Assembly (NCBI GenBank): GCA_008704415.1
Contig: VXIS01000012.1
Span: forward strand, 186,001-250,000
Direction of reading: 5' to 3'
Source of the DNA: Sphaerosporella brunnea
Taxonomy: Eukaryota; Ascomycota; Pezizomycetes; Pezizales; Pyronemataceae
Length of the DNA stretch: 64,000 nt
Part shown: positions 1 through 9,970 of the stretch, in pieces
Layout of the letters: each line of letters starts with the position of its first letter
Numbering within the stretch: the first letter of the stretch is position 1
Notes under the pieces: model-generated
What the model was told of the DNA's origin: nothing
Database searches by the model: none
What the model saw: the letters and a program-made list of their open reading frames with translations, nothing else
Program-made: the position numbers and the translations under genes

Positions 1-2912
1 GCGTATCTTCTCTTCCTTTTCTTGCCGCTCCCATTTCTGAGCATCTTGCCGCGCAGTGGCAATGAGAGCACTTGGAATCACGACAGGGGAGAATGCCATA
101 GTATCCTCTCCGATAGATTTGCGACGAGAAAGTCTGGATGAAATTGCTGGGGAACCAAGGCCAGGCCTATCGAATCCAAGACCTCTGAGAGGGGTCATGA
201 CAGGGGTAGACTGGGTGGAAAGCTGCATTGAGGTGAAACGAGTAGCGGGACGGCGGGGAGTAGATGAAGTGGCGGCCCGTTTCAAGGGGGTTCTGGGCTC
301 TGCACTGGGCATGACAGGGGTTAATTTTGCTGTCTCTGGGAGAGGTTGGGGCGTTGACGGTTGAGGACTCGCAACTTGTGCCTCGGGAGATGGCTTTTGC
401 TGCGGTGTCCTAGCTTTCCGCGCTGGCTTGACCGGAACAGGAGTCGCTGGCTTTTCCGACGAGTCGACCTTTGCAGGGTTGGGTTTGGGGGCTGGATCCT
501 GCTGTTGAAGCTCGAGGGATTTGCGGTGAGCAGCACCTCGGGTCACCCGTGGTGACGTGAGCACAGAAGCACCGCTAGAGCGTCTGGTGGCACGTCTGTT
601 GACAGGGGTGGGGGAAGCAATCAGTTCCATAGCCACAGACGCCGCGGGGGCAGATGGCTCCTCGTTGTCGACGACCTCTTCCTTCGATGTTGTTGCTGTC
701 TGCTGTGGCTGGGTGCTGTTCTGCTGAGGGCTTGGCTGTGACGCTTTGGGAACACCACGGTTTTGGAAAATCTTCCCTAAGTTGACGGTCAAGTCCATGG
801 GGAAATCTTCCTCTTCCAACTCTTCATCCTGCTTATCCTGCGTGATTTTGGGCAATGCTGGATATGAAACTGTCCCCGATGCACCTGAGGCTGCAGCGGC
901 CGGAAGAATCCCTCCAACAGCCATGGTCATGTCCATATCCATTTCCTCCTCTTGTTGGCTATCTAGAAGCAACTGTTTCGCGGCCTGGTCTTTAACCCAT
1001 TGTTCCCCGCTCATCAACAGGCCACCTCGTCTTCCGTTTCCAAGAGAGCCCTTGCGAGGTGGTTGATTGATTATTCCGCCCAGGACAGAGGTGAATTCCA
1101 TCGTCATGTCTTCGTTCATGTCCACCTCGGATGCCGTAGTGGGAGCTGGCGACGGCGGTTCGGGCTGGCTCTGGGTAGACGGAGCTGCTGGAAGGATGCC
1201 TCCGATGGCACAGGTCATGTCCATATCCGTTGTCATATCCATTTCATCTACCCCCTCATTTTCCTGTTTAGCAGGAAAATGAGGCAAGCCAAGTCCTAAG
1301 CTCTGCCTCAGCCTTTGAGCCATGCCGCTAAGGATGCCGCCGCCAATCGGGCGCGTTGTCTTCATCTCCATAGTGACGTCTCCAGAGTCGACAACTTGTG
1401 ATGCGTGCCCGTGAGAATTGCTCGGGGCATTCAGGATTCCACCAACTGGTCGAGTGAAATCCATGACACTATCCTCATCCTCCTGCTCAAGGGGCTGCGC
1501 CAGCCCGGGGCGAGCGGGCAGAAGGCCGCCCACCGGTCGAGTCATATCCATCGCCATGTCGCCATCTTCGTCGTCGGAATTCTTCCGTGGCGTTTTTGGA
1601 GAGAATGAAAATGTTCGCCTCTTAACACCGGATGCAGAAAGCAGTCCTTCTCCGACAACTCTCGTAACATCCATGGTCTGCTCACCCGCATCGTCGTCTC
1701 CGGCTTCAGCTGCTGGGGACTTGTGCTTCGATGCCGGCGGCGAAAACGCATCTCTCGCAAATTCCGTGGGCTCGCCTTCGAATTTCCATTTCATGGGATT
1801 TTTGAAAGCAGGCTTTCTAGTCACTTCGTCGTCTTCGTCGATGTCCATGCCCATTTCGATTTTGTTGAAGGTCATGTCACCCTCACCCATGGTGGTTTCA
1901 CCGGCGGCGGATATGAAAGTCCGGTCTCCATTGTCTTCATCCATAGAATCTGTACTGTCGCTCCCATCGTCTTCCTCGACAAAGGCACTATCGTCCCCGG
2001 CAGTGGATGATAGGGGGCTCGAAGACATTATATCGTCATCTGGATTATTGAAGTTCATTGGAGGTGTCTTGGCGATGGCGGCCTGCCTGTACTTCTTCGG
2101 ATGCTCGGAGCGCCCACTGGGGGATGTCCCCGGGGATTTTTGGCCAGCTTGCTCAGGCGGTGTCATAGGAGGCTCTGCATTTCCAGGTGTTGGCGTAGCT
2201 GGGAAATCCGGCGCAGCACTACTGCTTCGGCGGTTGCTTGCAGGAGTCGATGCTCTCGAAGAACCCCCGGCCGAGGAGCCAGGAGTAGAATCGCCATCGC
2301 CGCGATAGTAATCTACTACGTCCCAGGTGTGCAATGTCGCTTCCGGCGCAAAAGAAACACGACGGTTGCCGAGTGATTGCCGTCGGGCGGCACGCTGTGC
2401 TAGGATTTCCGCGCGGCGTTGCTGCTCTTCTTCCGTGCGCAAGGGGACAGTTGCTGTTGGCTGAGAACCTGTAGGCTGCGGCGGTGGGGGTTGAAAGATG
2501 CTGTTTGGTTGAGTAGCGTTAGAAGGTGCACCTCGCAGCTGTGTCCGGGGTCGATGGGCAGGAATATCCTTAAGAGGTGACAATGGAAGAGTGGGTTTCA
2601 AAATGGATTTGACCTGGGCAGTTGGTGCCAACTATACAAATCAGCACGCAGTGCCCTCAATCGATTGGAGACGAGAAGACCGACAGATGTGCGGCGCCCA
2701 TTCCCGTTACTGTTCTTGAATACCTCTTTCGCGCCTTCTTCAGCGTTGAGTGCGTCGAGTCCACCGGGGCCAAGCGACCTCGAGCGAGTCTTTCTAGAAC
2801 TCTTTGCAGGTGCCTCTGGAAGAGTGGTAGAGCTCTTGTTGATCCCCGAAGCATTGGGCTGAAAAGCGATCGACTTGCGCGAACGCCTTGGACGTGGCGC
2901 TTCACCCGCCAT
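1..2912 (-). CDS. spc7: Kinetochore scaffold protein Spc7/KNL1 (Spc105), 3' end outside window
   Basis: This is the N-terminal part of the outer-kinetochore scaffold Spc7/KNL1, which recruits the Bub1/Bub3 checkpoint kinase module through MELT-type repeats and PP1 through an N-terminal motif. The start at 2912 gives MAGEAPRPRRSRKSIAF, followed by the fungal Spc7 signature SLGPGGLDAL. A 53-nt intron is inferred at 2632-2684 (CTGAT branch site, TATAG acceptor). It joins ...NGRRTS to LAPTAQVKSILKPTLPLSPL, after which the frame stays open to base 1. The motif RRVSFAPEATLH is a candidate RVSF-type PP1-docking site. About eight MELT-like repeats lie at roughly 775-1675. The C-terminal coiled coil and RWD domains would lie beyond the window. 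The exact donor of the intron is the weakest point. It is divergent from the S11 gene. Confidence 0.87.
775..1675 (-). repeat. MELT-like repeat array within spc7
   Basis: About eight degenerate copies of an M-[DE]-[MFLV]-T-x-x-[VI]-G-G unit are encoded here. Readable copies include MDVTRVVGE, MDMTRPVGG, MDFTRPVGG, TTRPIGGG, MDMTCAIGG, MEFTSVLGG, MDMTMAVGG and MDLTVNLG. In the KNL1 family the threonine is the Mps1 phosphosite that recruits Bub3-Bub1. The added [TR]xxGG extension is visible in most copies. Confidence 0.8.
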
Positions 2913-3700
2913 TGTTGACAGTCCTGGTGTTTTCAGAGGCGTGAAGGCGTTGTATGGATGGAACCTGAGGACAGAGGCGCGGCCAGTATAGAGTCACTCT
3001 CGGTCTCAATATTGAGTGGTGACGATGGTGGTTTTGCGCGGTGGTGTTGTGGAAGGAGGGGGCAAAGCTCGGGGGTTGCTAGTAAGAGGTCGCGCGGTGT
3101 TGTTTGTTTACGTTTCGAGCGCCAAGCCAACAACACCACCAAGCAGAGGTGCCACGTGAATTGAGCGGCAATGTGCATCGGGCGATTATCTAGATAGAAA
3201 GATTGGTACCGAAACAATCATGACACCGAATAGACCAAACTCTAGACTGCCGTTGCAATCTTGGATAAGTACCTACAACGACTGTCTAAGTACTATGGTA
3301 GCGATAACACAAGCTTCTTTGCTACAGTAAGTGACGTAGAACCGCACGGCAAAACCGATCGATATCACCATCACAGGCTGCGCGCTGAAGGGCTTAGTCT
3401 CCCAAAAGATGGGAAAACGCAAACACTGTATCAACAGGTTTAACCTGCATCCGCACCACTCAAGTATCATTATCTTGACTTTGTATTTCTTCGCTCTGTC
3501 TTGTGTTGCGCCAAGCCACACAGCCCTAATCTAATCAGCACTAAAACGCAGTCCCGCCGCCCCACACACAACCTTGCACAGATTCTGAGTGTAGCAAATT
3601 ATTGAGGTTCACGAATCCACGACAAACCTGATCGACCCCGACGCGCGCGACACGACCCCCCACCCCACGACCGACCGAACGAACGAACGAGCAAAAAAGA
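2913..3700. promoter_or_regulatory. Divergent intergenic region between spc7 and the S11 gene
   Basis: About 790 bp separate two divergent start codons, so both promoters must lie here. No long coding frame is supported. The 90 bases before the S11 start are C/A-rich (GAACGAACGAGC repeats), typical of a fungal 5' leader. No specific factor site could be assigned with confidence. Confidence 0.5.
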
Positions 3701-4449
3701 ATGGCTACCGAGCTCACCGTCCAGTCCGAGCGCGCTTTCCAGAAGCAGCCTCACATCTTCACTGCCCAGAAGGTCCGTTCCGCGAAGCGCAGAGTCGGAA
3801 AGGGTGGACGCCGGTGGTACAAGGACGTTGGCCTGGGCTTCAAGACCCCCAAGACTGCCATTGAGGGTTCTTACATTGGTTTGTCTCGAAATTCTGCTGT
3901 TTTCGGCGAGATGCCCGGCAGATACTTGGAGGAGGACGGGCACAGAAGAGGCGGAAACAATATGGAACTTGTGATCGGTCGATTTTTACTGGGAACGAAC
4001 GGAATTAAGAGATGGGAAACGACGCGCTGCTGGGGTTCACGTTGGTTATGGGCAGCTTTTGCTAATTTGAACTTCTGATTGACAGACAAGAAGTGCCCCT
4101 TCACGGGTCTCGTCTCCATCCGTGGTCGTATCCTGACTGGTACCGTCGTCTCCACCAAGATGCACCGTACCCTCACCATCCGTCGGGACTACCTTCACTA
4201 CATCCCCAAGTACAACCGTTACGAGAAGCGCCATAAGAACTTGTCCGCTCACGTTTCCCCCGCTTTCCGTGTCGAGGAAGGTGACCAGGTCACCGTTGGA
4301 CAGTGCAGGCCTCTTTCGAAGACTGTAGGTTTACATCTTCAACACCACCTGGCAATTCTAACTTTTTTTTTCACTTTCAGGTTCGCTTCAACGTCCTTCG
4401 TGTCCTTCCCCGCACCGGAAAGGCTGTTAAGTCTTTCCAAAAGTTCTAA
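3701..4449 (+). CDS. rps11: 40S ribosomal protein S11 (uS17 family)
   Basis: The gene encodes cytosolic small-subunit ribosomal protein S11/uS17, a primary rRNA-binding protein. Three exons (3701-3878, 4086-4324, 4381-4449) give 161 aa, the usual length for fungal S11. The N-terminus is [20 protein letters not shown]. The conserved block [16 protein letters not shown] and the C-terminus [12 protein letters not shown] are clear. Intron 1 is 207 nt with donor GTTTGT and acceptor TTGACAG; it splits a GAC codon. Intron 2 is 56 nt (GTAGGT...TTTCAG). The start context AAAGAATGGCT is strong. A long first intron near the start codon is common in fungal ribosomal protein genes. I see no breaks, and the identity is certain from the protein sequence. 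Confidence 0.97.
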
Positions 4450-4561
4450 GCCTTTCTTTTTCGTCGTATTGGGGAATCGGAGAGGGTCATGGAGTCTATA
4501 AAATAAACGTCTATTGTGCCCCGTACCCGTGGTCTTGTCGAAATTCGCTCCGTACCCCGTG

Positions 4562-5067
4562 AAAAATAATGTATCCACCATACCCCGTCTACTCCCTGCG
4601 CCTATCTTGCCTGACGGCGTGAACTATCTCTCCACTAGCACCATCCCCGTCTCGTCTCCGCCATTACCCTTTTTGCGTCTCCTCAAGCACGCCTTGAGTA
4701 AGGCGTACTTATCTACCCGCACATTATTGTTCCTGGTATGCAGGTCATACAGGACAACCCGAACGAAACGGTCCTCGGGCAGAGCTTCTCAACATACGCC
4801 AAATATAAAGCCGCCATGCGGGGCTGACCAGTGTTCTTGATAGATATAGCCAGCCTAAGGCGCCCTGCCTGGAAGCCGGGATGTGTAAGGCCGGCTTCAA
4901 AACCTGCAGCCGGGCGGGCTTTCCAGTGAATTGCCTGGCCCTGTTGCCGGAACCCATGTATTCCGGGAATGACTGGCAACGCAAAAACTGGCAGTTATGA
5001 AGAGCCAGCCCGGCTTCTCGTTCAGCCATCGCCACTATCGAGAGGGTATGGTGGATACATTATTTTT
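4562..5067. mobile_element. TIR-bounded miniature element, about 0.5 kb
   Basis: A 24-bp segment at 4562-4585 recurs as its exact reverse complement at 5044-5067 (core AATGTATCCACCATACCC). The 458 bp between carry no credible coding frame. The outer boundary and target duplication are unclear: the flanks (CCCCGTG and a G-run) are only partly similar, so the real ends may lie up to about 10 bp further out. Type is unassigned; a non-autonomous DNA transposon is the simplest reading. Confidence 0.6.
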
Positions 5068-5229
5068 GACCAGGGGGGGGGGCGGGGATACGTCTTTCAA
5101 ATGCAAGCGGGAGCAGGATGCGTTTTGGGAATCAAATGAGCGGTCTTTTTTAAAATTGAACCAGTTGGAAACGCACTTCATCACTCTATACATATCAAGG
5201 TCCCGGCTCACGTGTGTCAAGTATAGTAG

Positions 5230-6820
5230 CTCATTCCAGGTAAGGCCCGCAGGCGGAGGCTCGTATCAGGTCCCTTTCGGGCAAATTCGGACTGACACGG
5301 GAGATCGTCAGACGTCGCAGCGGTTCAGGCCGTCGCCCTGTATGGCGCAGAGCCCTGGTGGGATGGCAGTTAGAAGGGCCGGTGCGTGGAGATCTAGAAG
5401 CTATTCAACCGCCAGGCACGCGCGATCCTAGGCGCACACTCCCTACGTCCGCCATTGGCCCCCCTCTCGTGTGCGAGGCCGGCGGCCTAACGGACGCCAG
5501 TACCGTTCTGTCACATCGCAAAAGGCGCTTTGCGGCTAGGTTGGCTGCCACGCCAGATAACCCCCGCCGGCAATCGCCCTCGCCCACGAGACAGGTCACA
5601 TCAGCCCAGCTTCGTCAGGGACCACGCCTTCGACAACACGCCGCCGACCCTCCCCCAGCCACCTTAATGGACAAGCTTGCAGCCGCGACCCCGGATCGCC
5701 CACCTGCGGCCGAACGGGTCGGGGCCGCCGCTATGCACCAGAGACCCACCAGCAATTCGATCGCCGTCTACACGGATGGCTCCAGGGTCGAGAACGGTTT
5801 TTCTGTGGTTACGCAGCCGTGACCCAGATAGATGCAGAACAGGGCAAATGGAGGAATGCCGCAGCTTACATCGGAAGGAACAAGGGCGCCTATGACGCAG
5901 AGCTCTCCGGCATTGCTGCAGGCCTCGACATCGCACTCTCCAGCGCTGTGGTCCAAGCCAACCCAACCGGTTGCGTCCGCATTTTCACGGACGCACAGGC
6001 GGTGCTGAAGCGGCTTCAGCACGGCACGCCTGGACCGGGACAACACCTGTTGCCGCAGAAGCTGCACTGAAAACCCAAGGGTGGAAGGTGGAGTTTCGAT
6101 GGGTCCCTGGCCATTAGGAAGGACTGGGCAACGAGCTAGCCGACCAGCTCGCCAGAGAAGGGTCACTCAGGCCAAGCATCAAGACCGCATTGCCTGGCTG
6201 AATAAACACTGCCGGCCGAAAGGATACTACGTTCAACGGGATAAGCCAACCCTTTTAGCCTACAAGCAGAGGAAAGCGGTGGCGTCTCGCTTCTTCCAAC
6301 TGCGTCTTGGAAAAGCCCCGACTGGCCCCTACCTACGCCGCACCGGCCGCAGAGGAGATGACAAGTGCTGGTGGTGCGGCAGTGGCGCCGTCCAGACACG
6401 CGGCCATCTCTTTAAGTTTTGCAAGAGGTGGAAGAATGTGCAGAGGGTCCTTTGGAGGACGGTCAAGGACGCGACGAAGGAGAAGCGGCAGCAGCGGTGG
6501 CCGGTGACCCCGACCTCTGTGCTGCTAGCAGATGGTCAGTGCACGGAAGCGGTGATGGACTTCCAAAACACCACCAAGGTCCGAAAGGGGCGCTATGCTG
6601 TGATAAGTCTGTAACCTCTCCTTAGCGTGAATTTTTCCTTGGTGTTACGAGTTTCCTTGGTGCACTTTTACACCTGGTGCTCTTTCCTTGGTCGCATTTC
6701 CTTAGAAGGGCCGCAGGCACCAGCAGTAGGCTTAGGCCTAAGGTGTAGCATAGTCTCTTTTATTACATATTTCATGGCCGCAAGCGGCCGAATACAATAT
6801 GATTAAAACAAAATAGAAGC
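5230..6820 (+). mobile_element. 5'-truncated, broken Tad-like LINE (non-LTR retrotransposon)
   Basis: Remnant of ORF2 of a Tad1/I-clade LINE. In order there are: the end of the reverse transcriptase with its thumb region (AVALYGAEPWW near 5327-5360, then FNRQARAILGALPTSAIGP and HRKRRFAARLA in shifted frames); an RNase H domain (AVYTDGSRVENG near 5765, AELSGIAAGLDIAL near 5900, FTDAQAVLKRL near 5985, and a WVPGH region with the following codon changed to a stop near 6115); and a C-terminal zinc knuckle (CWWCGSGAVQTRGHLFKFC near 6370-6423). The C-terminal frame ends at 6614. The 3' UTR follows, with a conserved hairpin and an A-rich tail near 6810. Frameshifts and stops interrupt the frame, so it is not functional. 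The 5' boundary is approximate. Confidence 0.85.
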
Positions 6821-7131
6821 TCATTCCAGCTTCTCTTATCACACGTAGCAAAATGTGGCTGAATTTCAGGCATCAGCCTCAACTAATACCCACGCTCGTC
6901 GGATTTCCTGATTCGTCAGAGGGATGAATCAGATATTGGCGGATCGAGGCCTGGTTGGTCCAAAGGGCACGAGGAGACCGCCCGCCCTGGATACTGACTG
7001 AAGTTTGTTGTGGGCATCAACGACAGCCCCCCTTCCCCGCTAAAATCCCAACAGAAACAGACAACACCCCAAAACTCCTGTACAGCAAAACAACTCCACG
7101 CTCATATATGCAGAAAACGCAGAAACAAACC
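6821..7131. other. Short intergenic spacer downstream of the Zn2Cys6 gene
   Basis: The spacer lies between the LINE 3' tail and the stop codon of the minus-strand transcription factor gene, and presumably contains that gene's 3' UTR and polyadenylation region. No coding frame or repeat is supported. Confidence 0.4.
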
Positions 7132-9386
7132 TCAAATCATGATCACCTCGCACCGGATCTTCTTCATGATATCTCTCCAGTGGACCTCCTGAACACCACC
7201 CTTCCCCAGGCGCTGCTGCTCGTCACGCACCCTCCACACCTCCCGGAAGATTTTCTCCGCGGCGGACATAACTACATGCGGCTCGAGATGCGGAACGCGG
7301 TTCGCAAAGAACGCCCGGTCATCATGTGTTTCAGCCATCGAGCCCCCAACAAGCAGAGGCCATACGATTAAGCGGTCACAACCCATCGTGCCCGAGGGGA
7401 TGGTTGAAACGACACTGATGAGCTCGTCAAGCAAGCTCCGGAAAAGTTCTACGTGTGGGTGGAAGCCAAACTTCATACTCCAGAGGTGGATTCGTGTAGC
7501 GAGGACGAATGCAGCGGTGATTGCCTCGTGAGGCAAACGAGAAATTGGTGAAGGGTCAACAGCCATGGCTGCTACGTTCCGTGGCGATTTCAAGTTTAAG
7601 GGGTCGGATGTTTGTGACGTTTGGAGCGAGGAGGATTGCAATACTGAGTCTGATGCTTCCAGCGAGGAGGATGTGGAAGAGGATGCAGATGACGAAGTGT
7701 CCGACATTTCCTCGTCTCTATTCTCGCGCACTGCTGCCACTGTTGGTAGGAATCGCGCCGGATGGCACTCCAAAAGCTGGCGATCAATCTTACGGGCCCA
7801 ATGGTCGCGCTGCTTGTCGCTCAGACATCCGGACTTGAACTGATATTCCAGACACAGTGTCGCCGAAAGAAGGAACATCACTTCGTCCGCACAGCCCATC
7901 ATATTCTTGAGCAAAAGCCTGGATCTTTCCGGCTGCGGCTTCGAAAGAAAGCGGTGATATGTTTGCCAGAGAAGCGGTGGTACTCCACGGGTGCACGCTG
8001 CCATAATATCGAGCGATACTACCCGAGCAGTCTGAAAATGACTGCCTCGGGTCTGAGTCGGGTTTTCGAGATAACCCAGCGCTTGAATACATTCTACGGC
8101 CGGTTTTAAGTGGATTTCCCATTCCGAATGAGCGGAATTTATCTGATGCCGGAGTTGTCAGTATTCCTTTTTGGAAAGTGGATCCGTCGGTTTGCGTACC
8201 TCCCAATTCAATACACACAGTATCGTCGCTAGCACCTGGTCCATGGGTTCATTCGAAGCGAACTGCTCGCGAAGCGTTTTATATGTGAGTACTTTGTATT
8301 TCGCCATTAGCACCTCCAACCTCTCCACCTCCCACGGTTGGTGCCGTGCCCGTGCGATGCTGGCAAGATGTGATAATCCACCGTTGATGCAGCCGTAAAG
8401 AAATGACTTGTTCACTTGACATCGGGGAATCAAGACGGATCGAACCAAGTTGGTGAGATTTTTGGAATTAAGTCCACGATATGTGTAGGAGCACACATCC
8501 CAGATATAATGCTTCAACAGATCTACCTCGACCTCCGTTTTATCGAAAGGAATGCCCATGGTAAGAAACGCATCAATCCCTGCTCTGGGTATCAACAACC
8601 GATTTACACTTGTCTTTCGAACAACTGTTGACAATTCTTTGTCGTTCTCGGTGCCAGTCCCCATCGGCGGTGTGTTGCTCGTTCCGAGGTACTCTACATA
8701 AGGATGTCCGATTCCTGGCTCTGGAGCGGTTCTGATGACCTCGTCGAACTCGAACACATCAAGATCTTCCCACATCTCCAATTCCTCTGGATCCATGGAT
8801 GTGCCAAAGTGCTGATCTGGCTTAGGAATGGAGGGACCGCTGGCTACACCATCACTTGACTGCACGGCCTTCGATGCCGGCGCTGGTCTCGTGGTGGGAT
8901 TTTTCCAAGCATTGTCGTTCTGCTTGCGCCGCCGCCGCCGCCAGCGCTTTCCCATTTGTGCTTTGATATCGGCTTTCTTTTTCTGCGCAGCAACGGCATC
9001 CCTCATGTACAATGGTTGCTTCTGGGAGGCCACATCACACTGGATCCGCAGGGCCACACACTGATTGCAGACCGGGTTTACTTCGTCGCACTTCTTCTTG
9101 CGGAATCGACAAGTCCAACATCCTAGAGAGCGGAGAAATACCTGGGTCAATCCACTCCGCCGCTTTGCAAATGATGAAGTAATGTTATACCTGAACGGGA
9201 GCGCACATACTGTGGTGGTGCCGTCCACTCTGGCGTCGAGCTGATTGTGGCGGCGGCTGCGGAGGTGGATGGAGTTCTTTCTGGCCTCAATTGCAGGCCC
9301 GCTTCTGGTGGTGGCTGAGAATCTTGAATCCCGGTTCGAAAGTCAGGATCATCCCAACCTCCGCCTCCTCCACCTCCTGTTCCCAT
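7132..9386 (-). CDS. Zn2Cys6 fungal transcription factor
   Basis: A nuclear DNA-binding regulator with a canonical Zn2Cys6 cluster: C-x2-C-x6-C-x6-C-x2-C-x6-C in the segment CWTCRFRKKKCDEVNPVCNQ and just after it, followed by a basic linker (KRWRRRRRK). Three exons are inferred: 9191-9386, 8200-9122 and 7132-8142. Intron 9123-9190 lies just before the first zinc cysteine and joins RSRSG to CWTC. Intron 8143-8199 has a perfect CTGAC branch site and joins LNWE to INSAHSEWEIHLKPA. The product is about 709 aa. The middle region resembles the fungal-specific regulatory domain of this class; target genes cannot be inferred. The start at 9386 is the first in-frame ATG of exon 1 and precedes a glycine run; an upstream non-coding exon is possible. 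An intact pogo transposon lies about 300 bp upstream. Confidence 0.85.
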
Positions 9387-9698
9387 ACCTGCTCCGCGGA
9401 CAGGAAGAAGTACGGTATATGGATTATTACCAGCTGTGTGTTCAGCATTTCCTGTGGCACAATGGTATCCTAAGAGTAGTAGTGGCACTTACACATGGTC
9501 TCTCGTCTTATCTCCCGCTCTCTTGAAATTGATGTGATTCTTGGCTTACCGCTCGGATCGGGGAAAGATGGAGACTCGGTGTAACAGAAAAGATAAGTAA
9601 CCAATATCCGCAGGCGTTGGCGTGTTGGTGTTGCCTTGGTGTCAGTGGGTGTTCTAACGTCTGCTGGTGATGAAAAGAGAAGTAGTGGAGGTAGTAGA
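9387..9698. promoter_or_regulatory. 5' flank of the Zn2Cys6 gene, cut by the pogo insertion
   Basis: About 310 bp lie between the likely start codon of the minus-strand regulator and the left end of the pogo element. Any promoter further upstream has been displaced by 2.2 kb. No clear TATA box is visible on the minus strand. Confidence 0.4.
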
Positions 9699-9700
9699 TA

Positions 9701-9772
9701 AAGTCCCTGACCAGTTGATAGTGGATACCAGTTGATAGTGGATGATGAGATAAGATAAGAGATATGCCTAAA
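9701..9772 (+). repeat. Left TIR of the pogo element (72 bp)
   Basis: Exact reverse complement of 11872-11943. It contains a tandem duplicated 17-mer starting CCAGTTGATAGTGG. Confidence 0.95.
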
Positions 9773-9970
9773 GCAGTAAGGTCGCATGCTTGCCAGCGCC
9801 CACCAGCACTCCCGCTACAATACACTACACGGAGGGAAAAAATACACGGAAGCCACCAGCAACGCGACAAATACATAGAAGCGACAAATACATAGAAGCG
9901 ACAAATACATAGAAGCGACAGGTTTATAGAGCGAAAAAAATAGAAATTAAATGCAACACAGCCTTCGCTA

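Noticed and set aside
1418..2308. 296-aa plus-strand reading frame
   Set aside because: It is antisense to the Spc7 coding frame, and its Ser-rich composition comes from the complementary strand.
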